A stretch of DNA of 64,000 nucleotides from Cordia subcordata. Lineage: Eukaryota > Streptophyta > Magnoliopsida > Boraginales > Cordiaceae. Positions within the stretch are counted from its first letter, which is position 1, and each line of letters opens with the position of its first letter. The stretch lies in assembly GCA_028554755.1 (NCBI GenBank), contig JAPTOF010000008.1:11720501-11784500 (forward strand), given 5' to 3'. Under the pieces are notes generated by a model that was not told the origin of the DNA, did no database searches, and saw nothing but the letters and a program-made list of their open reading frames with translations. The position numbers were made by a program, and so were the translations under genes. This document shows, piece after piece, positions 46,454-58,930 of the stretch.

Positions 46454-49423
46454 TTAGTTGAATTCATGATCACTATCTCGATCAAAGTCTTCTTGTTTAG
46501 AGTCTTCATCAGAATTGTCCTCGTGAGGGTTATCTTCATCATCATAATCATCTTCTTCATCTTCTCCATCATAATCTTCTTCAAGTTCTTCATCTTCATT
46601 TATAACCCTTCTCTTTTTTGAAGAATTAAAATCCTGGAGTTGTAGTGCATTAGTATCAACTTCTTCATCTTCTTCCCTTCCGCCATAAAGAATATCCGCA
46701 CTATCTAACTCAGTGTCAATATCAATTTGAATTGGCTCGGACACTTCATCTTCTTGATAAACACCACCAATAGAATTGTTTGTATTGTCATCTAAACCAA
46801 GATATGCAGCTGCAGGAAACATCCTTCGTGCTTTAATCTTGCAAACTGCCCACCAATTCTCTCTCCCAATAGGATAGGAAGTGTAATACACTTGTTGAGC
46901 TTGAAATGCTAATATAAATGGCTCGTAAGAACTAATCCTTGATTGGTGGTTCATATCTACGAGGCCATATTAGGGTGAACTACTGTACCTTTTTTGTAGT
47001 CAAACCACCTGCATTTGAATAATGTAATTAATTTGAAATCAGAATAGTGCAGCTGAATAATCTTCTCAATTACACCATAATAGTCATACTCGCATTCATC
47101 ATAGCAACTCCCTCATACACATGCACCATAATTTTGTGTTTTCATATCTTGTCCTTTTTCCTCAGTGTGAAACTTGTAACCATTCACGAAATAGCCTTGA
47201 TAACTAGTAACAACTCAACTTGGACCAAGGATTAACTCCTTCAATTGCGAACTAATGTCTGTGTTCTCTTTTAGCACCTTGGTACGATACCATCGAACCA
47301 AATTCTTTTCGCGCAAATTTGCAAGACGATCATCGGTAAAAGTCCGATTTGTGCCGCACATTTCATTGTCAAAATTCCTATGTAAAAAAAGAACAAAATA
47401 GTATCTTGTAATAATGTTATTAACTTAAATATTATCTATGTTTCCAAACAAATAAATAAACGAAGTTTTGAAAGTTCTTACTCTATATATTGTTGAACTA
47501 ATTCTTCATTACAATTATGAAGAATGTATAATTGGGTAGCATTAAACTCTTCTTTAGTCAAATACCGAGAAATCCCTTGCCCGAGTTGACGCCCTAGGTA
47601 TGTGAAAATCGATAATCTCTCATTTCTTGCCACTTCTGCCCCATCATCATTCCTTGGAACTTGAAATATTTCGAACAAAATTGAGACGTCTCTTGAATTA
47701 TGTATGCCTCCACAATGGATCCTTCAACACAAGCCTTGTTCCTAACTTTTCTCTTTAAATTCCCTATACACCTATACAAACATTTCATTTTAAAAGAAAA
47801 TCATTGAATTGAATATGTAATACAATGTAATTGTATATATAATTATCGTTCAAACACAAACATCCAACGGTATTATACAGGACCACCAACTTTTGCTTCG
47901 TAAGGCAAATGAATTGGTAAATATTCCATTGAGTCGAAAAATCTTGGCGGAAATAATTTCTCAAGCTTACAAAGGATTTCTGGGATGTTTGCTTCCAACT
48001 TCTTCACATGGTCTGTCTTTAAAGTTGTTGTACACAAATCACGAAAAAAATATGCTAAGCTCAGTTTTTGCTTCCTATATGGGTTGAGGCAACAAGTCAT
48101 GAAAAGTAATCGGCAGCAACCTCTCCATAAAAACATGACAATTATGTGTTTTTAACCCATGAAACGTCAAGTCATTCATATTCACACTTTTAGCAATATT
48201 TGATGGATATCCATCTGGAAGCTTTAGATCTTTGACCCAAGCACATACTGCCTTCTTTTCATTCCTTGATAAGACATATTTTGCTTTTGGCAATTTTGTT
48301 TTGTTTGTCTTTCTATCAAGGTATAGATGTAACTTGTCATGGTTGCAATATTCTGCCACAACTTTATGAGCTTTTGCATTGTCATTACTCTTGCCCTTTA
48401 CATTCAACACTCTATTGAATACATTATTGAAAACATTTTGCTCAATATGCATCACATCAAGATTATGTCTAATTAATTTTTTTTTCCAATATGGCAACTC
48501 CCAAAAAATAGAAAATTTAGTCCAATTATGAGATACTCCATAGCCTGCCCACTTCTCTTTTTGTGATGTTTTCCCAAAATTGATTTGCTCATAACATGAT
48601 AATCTAGATAACACTTCATCACCTATCAACCGAGGCGCAGGACTATCATGTTCAACCCTACCTTTCCTGAAAACATGTGTTAACTCTCTGTACAGATGGT
48701 TTTGAGGCAAAAATTGACGGTGACAATCAAATAATGAAGCTTTACCACCATTTTTCAAGGTAAATGCCTTAGACCGCTCCATGCAATAAGGACAAGCCAT
48801 TTTTCCATGAGTACTCCAACCCGCCATCATTCCGTATGCTGGAAAATCACCTATTGTCCATATTAGTGCGGCCTTCATTACAAAGTTCGTACTTATGGAC
48901 ACATCGTACGTGAGGGCCCCATGATCCCACAATATTTTTAACTCGTCTATTAATGGCCTCAAGTATACACAAAGATTGTTTCTTGGGCTATAAGGACCAG
49001 GAATGAGTAGCGTTAAGAACAACACATCATCTTTTATACACATGGTCGGTGGAAGATTGTACGGTGTCACATAAACTGGCCAACATGAATATGGGGCGGA
49101 TCTGTTACCAAATGGATTAAAACCATCCGTACATAATCCCAATCTCACATTACGAGCTTCACTAGCAAACTCCGGATAGCATGATTCAAAATGCTTCCAT
49201 GCTTCTCCATCTGACGGGTGAATTAATTCACCTTTTTCTCGACAAGCACTTTTATGCCAATTCATGTGTTTAGATGTTTGTTTGGACATAAACAACCTTT
49301 GAAGTCTAGGCGTGATTGGGAGGTATCGTAAGACTTTGAAAGGAATGTTTTTCTTCTTCCTTTTAGATGTGCTTCATGCCTTGTAACGGATATGTCTGCA
49401 TACTTTACATGAATCAAGATCAG
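46454..49423 (-). pseudogene. CACTA TNP2 transposase, main and C-terminal part, decayed
   Basis: TNP2 is the catalytic transposase. Minus-strand order: the Transposase_21 domain (49295-48075, e.g. KHMNWHKSACREKGELIHPS, LCTDGFNPFG, LLIPGPYSPRNNLCVYLRPL, GDFPAYGMMAGWSTHGKMAC, NLDVMHIEQNVFNNV, LKTHNCHVFMERLLP), a DUF4218 region (48050-47480, LEKLFPPRFFDSMEYLPIHL, NLKRKVRNKACVEGSI), a DUF4216 region (~47190-46860, GYFVNGYKFHTEEKG, YYGVIEKIIQLHYSDFKL) and an acidic tail to 46454. Lesions: TGA just upstream of 49295 (RYKA then stop), TAG at 48072-48074, a frameshift in a T7 run near 48050, a frame change near 47670, and stops within DUF4216. At least three introns are inferred. The upstream end is interrupted by the retrotransposon at 49424. 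Confidence 0.85.
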
Positions 49424-51309
49424 TGATGTCTTCTTTCGAGTGCAAGCTTTAAAAGACCTGCAAGCGTACGGATGTGCAATATAGTGTATACGAGTGCAGG
49501 TGTCGAACCACAGGGAGGCATGAATGATGTGAATGAATTCTATGCTTGGTATCCTAAAAGTGCCAAAGAGAAAGATCTAAACTATAAATATTTCTTTTCT
49601 TTTGGATTTTGGATTGTCGGGAGCCCTATGTAAATGAAATAAAACTAAACTATGAATAAAAACAAATGGAAACGCAAGTTGATTAAGAGGAAACTAACAA
49701 TTGGAAAGGGATTAGGGTGACTTTGGCTTATGAATGGGTAATTCTATACTCAAATGCTATGGGATTAAGGGATGATGGCTAACTCTCATAATTACTCTTA
49801 ACTAGGTTGCTAATTAGTGTCCTGATTTCCCCCTAGGACTCGGTGCGAGTCCGTCCCTAGGCGACGTCTCCTAGAGCTACGGCGTGGTCCTTATGACCTA
49901 GGGCCTCAAGAGTGAGTGGCTTAGAATAAACCTACCTTAGTACCTAAACCGTTGGCTAGGTTTAAAGCCAAGACCTAGTGTTGCTAAGGTCGACTAAATC
50001 TATCCTGAAACCTATTGGCTGGATTTAAAGCAAAAGGAGACTCGACCTAGATTAGCCCTAAATTATGCTTCGTCATTCTAAGGTCACTACAGCAGGATTT
50101 CACTTGCTAGTGCGTGCAGAAATATGCGCTATTGAAGTTATGCTCGTTACTAGGCATGCTAATACGCATATAGACATGAATAAAAGCACTACCCATTTCA
50201 TAGCATCCACATATAAACACATAGACATGAGTATAACATAGATTAGATGTGTTTAGTAACAAACAAACTTCAATTTATATACATGTTATTCATCTAGGCA
50301 TTTTATCAAACATATAGACATGAATGAAAGAACACCCAATTAAACAAGACAAATCAAAACATATATGGTGTCTTTTTACGGTGCAAGTTTTAAAAGACCC
50401 GCAAGCGTACGAATCGTGCAATACAGTGTTTACGAGTGCGGGTGTCGACCAAAGGGAGGCGTGAATATCGTGAATGTATCCTATGCTTGGTGTCCTAAAA
50501 GAGCTAAAAAGAAAGATCTAAACTAAGTGTACTTTTTCTTGTGAAGGTTTGGATTGTCGGGAGCTCTAAGTAAATGAAAGAAAACTAAACTATGAATAAA
50601 AACAAAAAAAAGGGACGCAGGTTGATTAAGAAGAAACTAACAATTGGAAAGGGATTAGGGTGACTTGGACTTATGAATGGGTAACTCCATACTCAAATGC
50701 TATGGGATTAAGGGATGATGGCTAACTATCAAAAGTGCTCCTAACTAGGTTGTTAGTCAGTGTCCTGATTTCCCCCTAGGACTCGGTGCGGGTTCGTCCC
50801 TAGGCGACGTCTCCTAGAGCTACGGCGTGGTCCTTATGACCTAGGGCCTCAAGAGGGACTGAATAACTTCCTAGGTGGCTTAGAATGAACCTACCCTAGT
50901 ACCTAAACCGTTGGCTGGGTTTAAAGCCAAGACCTAGTGTTGCTAAGGTCGACTAAATCTATCCTGAAACCTATTGGCTGGATTTAAAGCCAAAGGAAAC
51001 TCGACCTAGATTAGCCCTAAATTATACTCCGTCATTCTAAGATCACTACAGCAGGATTTGACTAACATTCATACACATGTGATATTGGAATTATGCTTGT
51101 TACTAGGCATGCAAATACGCATATAGACATGGATAAAAGCACTACCCACTTCATAACATCCATGTATAAACACATAGACATGAGTATAACATGGATTAGA
51201 TGTGTTTAGTAACAAACAAACTTCAATTAATATATATGTACTCATCTAGGTATTTTATCAAGCACATAGACATGAATGAAAGAACACCCAATTAAACAAA
51301 ACAAATCAA

Positions 51310-51356
<47 letters not shown>

Positions 51357-53010
51357 GGCCATCATATCCCATATCATAAGAGTATAAAATTAACCCATTA
51401 CATAAGTTTAATCACCCTATACAAGCCTACTCAGACATAATAGAAAATAGAATGAAAGAGATATAACGAAACTCCCTTTCATCCTAGCGATTTTAGAACA
51501 CGACTTGTAAACAATCTCGATTCCAAAGCGTTTGAATCCTCCAACGAAGCTTGGTTCTTCGTGAAAAGTATGTGAAAAGGGTGTGTGAGGCGGCTAGGGA
51601 ATAGGGTTAAGTGTGTGTGAGAATAGGTGTGAAGTGTGTGTCAAAACTCTTCTCTCTCAATTCTGCAGAATCGAGCTCTATTTATAAGTTCGCAGCAATC
51701 AGTCGGTCGACCGGCTATTGGAGTGGTCGACCGGCTATTTAATGTTGTTCTCTGGATTGACCGGTCGACCTAGTCAGTCGACCGGCTCTTGAAGGGGGTC
51801 GCCCGGCTATTTCTGGTTATTCTCTGGAGTGGCCGGTCGACCTAGTCGGTCGACCGGCTCTTCTTTCAGGGTCGTCCGGCTGACTTCCTTCATCAAGTTT
51901 TGATCGCTTTGCCCTTTTGTTTCCTCTCTCGACTCCGTGCATGTTCCATCTTCATCACCTTTCATTGTTCAATCTTTATCTTAACCCAAAGTCACCTGAA
52001 TCATTGAAAATAAGCTATTAGTGTAGCATTTTATCTCTTAAACTCAATATGCACATTTATTCACACTTAAGCCTATTCCTATTAAAAGTACTACACTAAT
52101 GCATCATTATTAGCATTCAACACCTCTAAAATATAAGTAAATGGCGATGCAAACACACACCAAAACACAACTCATCAATATATATATTCAGCCATCATAT
52201 CCCATATCATAAGAGTATAAAATCAACCCATTACATAAGTTTAATCACCCTATACAAATCTACTCGAGCATAATGGAAAATAGAATGAAAGAGATATAAC
52301 GAAACTCCCCTTTCATCCTAGCTAATCTTGACTGCAGCTTTTGAATAGATTTGCTCCAAAAGATTGTTGAATCCTCTCACTCAAGCTTGGTTCTCGATGA
52401 AAAGTGTGTGAAAAGGGTGTGTGAGGCGGCTAGAGAATAGGGTTAAGTGTGTGTGAGGTTTAGGTGTGAAGTGCGTGTGGCTACTTGAAAATTTTGCTCC
52501 GCATCGGGCTTTATTTATAGGTTCGCGCATAGCCGGTCGACCGGCCTCTAGAGTACTCGACCGGCTTTCTACTAGGGCTCTCTGGAGTGGCCGGTCGACC
52601 TAGCCGGTCGACCGGCTCTTGAAGGGGGGTCGTCCGGCCTTTTGATGGATCTTTCTGGAGTAGCCGGTCAACCTAGACGGTCGACCAACTCTTCTTCCTT
52701 GGTCGTCCGGCTGAGTTCCTTCATCCAATTTTTCGTCTTTTCGGCCTTTAGTCTTCTCTCTTAGACCCGTGCATGTCCTATCTTCATCACCTTTCATCGT
52801 CCAATCTTTGTCTTAGCCCAGAGTTCACCTAAATCATTGAAAACAAGCAATTAGTGTAGCAATTTATCTCTTAAACTCAATATGCACATTTGTTTACGCT
52901 TAAGCCTATTCCTATCAAAAGTACTACATTAATGCATCATTATAAGCATTCAACACCTCTAAAATATAAGTAAATGGCAATGCAAACACACACCAAATCA
53001 CAACTCATCA
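49424..53010 (-). mobile_element. Athila-clade LTR 'A' (3' LTR position), split by a nested LTR
   Basis: Outer LTR in two pieces, 49424-50365 and 52178-53010, ~1770 bp when the insert is removed. It starts TGATGTC and ends CTCATCA on the plus strand; its element reads on the minus strand. The inner end abuts a polypurine tract. It has a TATA-like CTATAAATAAAG box (minus, 52520-52509) and the palindrome array at 52530-52720. Confidence 0.85.
50366..52177 (-). mobile_element. Solo Athila-clade LTR 'B' nested inside LTR A
   Basis: It is complete from TGGTGTC to CTCATCA, 1812 bp, and clearly the same family as LTR A. It is flanked by ATATA on both sides (50361-50365 and 52178-52182). It lies exactly within the AT tract of LTR A and itself carries an expanded (AT)n run at 51313-51354. 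No internal retrotransposon sequence accompanies it, so it is a solo LTR. Confidence 0.85.
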
Positions 53011-53060
53011 ACACCCCCAAACCTTCTCCTTACTTGTCCTCAAGCAAACTTAATCTTCAA
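53011..53060 (-). other. Polypurine tract adjoining LTR A
   Basis: On the minus strand GGAGAAGGTTTGGGGGTGT directly precedes the LTR start TGATGAG; this primes plus-strand DNA synthesis. Related copies of the GCTTGAGGACAAG..GTTTGGGGGTG phrase occur at ~53935-53970 and ~58390-58425, inside the duplicated block. Confidence 0.75.
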
Positions 53061-53489
53061 TTTTATTTCTAAAGCTGATACAATGGATTGCCTAAAGGAC
53101 TGACTTGCTATCAGTATTAATTTGAGAAACATGAAGGGGCATTCCTATTGTGAAGAGATCCCTAAGCCTCTTTGGATCTTCCCTCTACTCATAAGGGGTC
53201 TCGTTCCTCATGGGAATTTCCCAAGTAGCCAATCCACCACAAGCCTAGGATTCTAATTCACGCACTCGGGATATTGATATTTCGTGCTTCCTCAACTGAC
53301 ATGGCCTCCTAACATACACCAAGCCTCAAAGATAAGAAGAGAGTATACGAACTCAATGGCTTTTTATAAGCCTTATTCACATGTCTACAAAGATGATAGC
53401 TTGTGCTAAGTTGACATTGTGTCACTTATGCACTTATTCACTAACTTTTAGGTGCCTTTGGCTTTTCTTCATTCATAGATTTTTGCACC

Positions 53490-54420
53490 TTTTTGCCTCT
53501 CTTTTTTTTTTTTTTTCATATGCTTTGTATTGGATTCTCAAAACGGAAGAAAAAGAAAGGCTTAGGCATATCAACAAGAACCAATCAAGAAAGGGGCACT
53601 CACATCAATAACCCCCTTTTGTTTTTTTAACACTCTTTCCTACTAGCTATGGGGTGGCTACAAGGGTTATTCTTTTGAGGTTCTCACTCCCCACAACTTT
53701 TAAGGGCATCCCCTCCAAGACTTAGTTTTCAAACCACTCTATTTCTTCCCCCACAATGCTTCTCATCTTCATAAATCAATAGAGTCAATCACAAAAGCCA
53801 ACACAATGATCAACAAAGAAATAAATGACTCTCTATGCATCAAAATTGAAAAATTTTCACCATTTTTATGCATGATGCAATCTACCCTAAGCAACCCTAA
53901 GCAAGATATAACAAGAAAACCAAACTCCCATACCCCCAAACCTAAACTTTGCTTGTCCTCAAGCAAAAAGAGCAAAGCACAACAAAAACAAGCAAGTCGT
54001 CATTACAAAACAAGTAAGGGTGGTGGGGATAGGGTGCAAACAGGGGGGACAAGTGGAGAAAGGATAGATACAACCTTGCATTTTCTTCAAAGCTTTCCAT
54101 GCCAATGATAAATCACCATACTACTAATCCTGTAACTCACAATCCATAAACACTCACAAAGAAAACAAGATTAGTAGCATTGCCTATGCATACTTGCATT
54201 GGCATGAGCAGTGGTGTATCTTATGGGACAAAGGATTGGGATTCACACTTTGGGTTGGGTGCAAGAAAGATAAAAGAAAGAAAATAAAAAGAAACGAAAG
54301 TAAAACCAATGCAAAACTACAAATTGAACCTAGGTTGCCTCCTAGTAGCGCTAACCACCAAGCCGTCAGCCAGGCAAATACCAGCTCATCTTCAACTTCC
54401 TTAGGCGGGATCCTGAAGCT
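53490..54420. repeat. Internal repeat R1 of the retrotransposon (3' untranslated block)
   Basis: It matches 57955-58930 in the same orientation: AAGAACCAATCAAG, GGGCACTCA, CTCACTCCCCACA, the CCCCCAAACCTAAACTT tract, and at the end CCTAG..GTTGCCTCCTAGTAGCGCT. It lies between the integrase 3' end and the LTR. Confidence 0.8.
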
Positions 54421-57400
54421 TTAAAACCTTCACACGAGCCATGCTCGGATCATATGTGTGCTTCAAGCGTTGCCCATTTACCGTCAACTCTCGGTCATCC
54501 TTCAAGTCTTTAATCTTGACTGCTCCGGAAGGATAGGCAATCATCACCTCATATGGACCATCCCATCTCGTCTTAAGCTTTCCTGGAAAGAGTTTTAGTC
54601 GTGAGTTAAACAACCAAACTTTATCAAAAGGAGAGAATGATTTCTTAATTATGTGTTTATCATGAATTCTCTTCATCCTATCCTTATAAAGTTTAGCGTT
54701 CTCATATGCCTCGAATCTAAGCTCTTCCAGTTCCGCTAGGTCTAGCCTCCTTTTCTCACCCGCTCATGCCAAGTCAAAATTTAGGGCTTTGATTGCCCAA
54801 TAAGCTCTATGCTCTAGCTCTACCGGCAAGTGACAAGCTTTACCAAATACTAATATATACGGAGACATACCAATAGGAGTTTTAAAGGCAGTACGGTAGG
54901 CCCACAAAGCATCATTTAACCTAATAGACCAATCTTTTCTATCGGGCCTAACCGTTTTCTCTAAAATGTGTTTGATCTCTCTATTGGACACCTCTACTTG
55001 TCCACTAGTCTGCGGGTGATAAGGAGTAGCTACCTTATGGGTGACTGAATATTTCCTCAACAAGGGCTCTAAAGTCCTATGGCGAAAATGCAAACCCCCA
55101 TCACTAATTAAGACCCTAGGGACTCCAAATCTAGAGAAAATGTTCTCTTTAATAAATTTAACCACTACCCTATGGTCATTAGTCCGTGTAGGAATAGCCT
55201 CAACCTATTTGGACACATAGTCAACGGCCACTAGAATGTATTGACACCCAAAGGAAGGTAGAAATGGACCCATGAAGTCTATACCCCAAACATCGAACAA
55301 CTCGTAAGGAAGAATAGGGGATAAAGGCATCATGTTTCTCCTAGAGATGGACCCGGATTGTTGACATCTAAAACACTTCTTGCAATATTCCTGGGCATCC
55401 CTAAAGAGAGTAGGCCAAAATAGTCCACTTTGCAAGACCTTCGCGGCAGTCTTCTTCCCACTAAAATGACCCCCACACCCCTCATCATGACACATGCTCA
55501 ACACGCTCTCAAACTTTTCCTCAGGCACACACCGGCGAATCATTTGATCCGCACACACTTTGAAAAGATAGGGGTCCTCCCAAAAGAAATGCCTAACTTG
55601 TGCTAGGAACCTATCTTTTTCTCTTTTCTCCCAATGGGAAGGAGAACGCCTTGTGTCAAGATAATTGACAATATGAGCAAACCAAGGTGTATGATGGGAG
55701 ATAGCAAATAATTGCTCATCGGGGAATGAATCATGGAAAGGAGTTGGATCACTAGAAAACTCACAAACAAGACGAGAAAGATGATCTGCCACTAAATTTT
55801 CTCTACCCTTCTTATCCCTAATTTCTAGGTCAAACTCTTGAAGGAGGAGCAACCACCTAATCAAGCGGGGCTTAGATTCTTTCTTGGACAACAAATACTT
55901 CAATGCCGCATGATCAGTGTAAACAATTACTTTGGATCCCAGGATGTATGACCTAAACTTGTCAAGAGAGAAGACTATCGTTAGAAGCTCTTTTTCCGTA
56001 GTGGTATAATTCTTTTGTGCTTCATCAAGAGTCTTGCTAGCATAGTATACAACATGGGGCAACTTATCCTTCCTTTGACCTAGAACAGCTCCTATTGCAT
56101 AATCGGATACATCACACATAACCTCAAATGGGAGACTGTAGTTAGGTGGTTGGATAATTGGGGATGTAGACAATAAGGATTTAAGCCTATTGAAAGCTCT
56201 AACACATTCATCATCAAAGTCGAAAGGAACATCTTGTGCTAGGAGCCTAGACAAAGGGCGCGCAATATGACTAAAATTCTTAATGAATCTACGGTAAAAT
56301 CCTGCATGTCCTAGAAAAGATCTAACATCCTTAACACACTTAGGGACAAGCAAATTTTTAATTAATTCAACCTTAGCTGGGTCGACTTGAATTCCCTTAG
56401 ATGAGACAACATGACCCAACACAATCTCTCGTTGCACCATGAAGTGGGATTTCTCCCAACTTAACACTAAATTCTTCTCCGCATATCGGTCTAAGACTAG
56501 AGAGAGATGACTCAAGCACTCATCAAAGCTATCTCCAAAGACTGAGAAATCATCCATGAAAATCTCTAAATGTCGCTCAATCATGTCACTAAAAATGGCC
56601 ATCATACATATCTGAAAAGTCGTTGGGGCATTACAAAGACCGAAGGGCATTCTCCTATAAGCAAAAGTGCCATAGGGACAAGTAAAGGTTGTCTTTTCCT
56701 GGTTCTCGGGAAACACAGGGATCTGATTATAGCCTGAATAGCCATCTAGAAAACAATAGTAGCTATGCCTAGCTACTCTATCTAGGATCTGGTCTAGAAA
56801 AGGCAGCGGGAAATGATCCTTCCTAGTTTTGGAGTTGAGCTTCCTATAGTCAATACAAACTCTCCATCCCGTGGGAGTACGTGTAGGGATAAGCTGTCCT
56901 CTCTCATTCTCCACAACTGTGATCCCGGACTTCTTAGGGACAACTTGGACCGGGCTAACCCACTCACTGTCGGAGATTGGATAAATAATGCCTGCATCTA
57001 AAAGCTTAATGATCTCCTTCTAAACAACTTCGCTCATGTGTGGGTTTAGCCTTCTTTGCACCTCCCTAGAAAGAATGGCTCCATCTTCAAGGTGAATACG
57101 ATGCATACAAACAGAGGAGTCTATACCTCGCAAATCATCAATTTTCCACCCTATAGCCTTCCTGTGTTTCCTAAGGACCTCTAAGAGACACTTCTCATTC
57201 TCACTAGAAAGAACGGAAGCTATGATGACCGGAAGGGTCTCACTAGAGCCTAAGAATGCATATTTCAAATGATCCGGAAGGGATTTGAGCTCTAAAGAAG
57301 GGCTAGGCTCAACCAAGGGGGGCTTAGCCTCAGCATCATCAATGCGTACATCACTAGAACTGGGACTAGAAGGATTAACCTCAAGTGACTTATTAATCAA

Positions 57401-57954
57401 ATAGCTCTCAATCAAGGAAGTAGAAGCTACACATTTCTTCTCTACGGTTTCCAAATCAAAACTAGAAATCAAATCCTCAAATTTCCTCCAATCATTTCCA
57501 TCAGTCATAGTCTTTTCTATAAAATCCTCAATGCAAGAATCAATCACATCCACTCTAAAGCACTCTTCTCCATCCTCCTCTCCTATACTCGCCCTATTTA
57601 TCGCCTCTGCAACCTTCATAGTGGATTTCAAATTCCCAAATTTCATCTCCAATACCCCCGACCTACAATGGATAATAGCATCTGCGGTGGCAAGGAAGGG
57701 GCAACCTAGAAGAATGGGTGTAGAATGTCTAGAGTCGTGTCCCGAATCCATATCTAACACTATGAAGTCAACAGGGTACACAAACTCACCTACCTGAACC
57801 ATAACGTCCTCTATCACACCCTTAGGTCTACGCTCAGACCTATCAGCTAGCTGAAGAGTAACATACGTGGGAGACAACTCACCTAGACCTAGCTGCTGAT
57901 AGACAGAATAGGGAATAAGATTCATACTAGATCCTAAATCTTTTTGTTGCCTTT
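54401..57954 (-). pseudogene. Athila-clade Ty3/gypsy pol (protease, reverse transcriptase, RNase H, integrase), three nonsense codons
   Basis: A single continuous minus-strand frame is interrupted only by TAG at 57022-57020, TAG at 55207-55205 (VSK-stop-VEA, probably TGG to TAG) and TGA at 54766-54764. Domains in order: a truncated aspartic protease (DLGSSMNLIPYSVYQQLGLG, LLGCPFLATADAI), reverse transcriptase ([25 protein letters not shown], catalytic FMDDFSVFG near 56560), RNase H ([31 protein letters not shown]), the integrase zinc region (HFSGKK to CKKCFRC) and the core ([37 protein letters not shown]), then a C-terminal KTRWDGPYEV region. Text in the RT/RNase H is characteristic of the Athila clade. 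The protease starts abruptly at its DLG motif, directly against repeat R2; capsid-type gag is absent. Decay is mild, without frameshifts. Confidence 0.9.
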
Positions 57955-58930
57955 TGGCTTTTCTCTTTTTCTCATTTTTTTTCAATGCATAAATAGAACA
58001 AAAAGAAAGGAAAAAGAAGAGGCTAAGGCAAACTAAAAGAACCAATCAAGGAATGGGCACTCATATCAACAACCCTTTAAACACTTTTTCCAACCAAGTT
58101 GTGGGGAAACTACAAGGTGCATTCTTAGAAATACTCACTCCCCACAGCTTTCAAAAAGGATTCTCTTCAAAGTCTAGGTTATACCCTACACTCCATTTAC
58201 TCCCCACAGTACACCCTTATCTTCTCCAATCAATTAAGTTAATAACAAAAGCCAACTCTCCAACAACGTGGAGATAAACTAACTCAAAATACGCAAAAAA
58301 TTAAAAAATTTGAACACATTCTAAGCAAAAAATAAGATATGGCAAGCAAATCTATCCCAAATATGATATAAACAATAAATGAACAACCACACCCCCAAAC
58401 CTAAACTTCGCTTGTCCTCAAGCAAAAATCACAAAACCACATGACAAGCAATCAACATGAAATACATATAGGGAATGCGGAGAGGGATAGATAAGGACAA
58501 GTAAAAGATGGATAGATACAACCTTGTTTCCATGTAGTCCGCAAATGCCAAAGACAATCCAATGATCTACTAGCCTCTATCTTTTGTGGAAAGCACTAAT
58601 GCTCAAAAAACAAAGAAGAGATTAGAAGATATGCTATGCAAGCTCACATTGACATTTGAAATAATAAACAAGGATGTAAACACGGGGTAAGGGATTGATG
58701 CACAAATGAAGGAAAAGGAGCAAGAACAAGTACGGGAGTAAAAATCTAACCTACTAAGAATGAAAATAAACAAAAAAAATCCTAAAATATAAAAAAGGTA
58801 AGATAAACAAAAGCAATCTAATCTATTATGTATAAAAGCAAATAAATACAAGAAAAATATGAACAAGCCTAGGGTGCCTTCTAGTAGCGCTGGATTTAAC
58901 GCCTCCAGCCGGGCGCCAATGTTAGAGTAA
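57955..58930. repeat. Internal repeat R2, duplicate of R1, between zinc-knuckle ORF and pol
   Basis: Partner of 53490-54420, diverged but collinear, including its own polypurine-like CCCCCAAACCTAAACTTC (plus strand). It contains no gene; the reading frame seen at its left end is an extension of pol into the repeat. Its junction with the protease DLG codons (~57955) appears to be a recombination breakpoint. Confidence 0.8.

Noticed and set aside
52600..52797. Arg/Lys-rich minus-strand ORF
   Set aside because: It is produced by the GC-rich palindrome array and surrounding LTR sequence.
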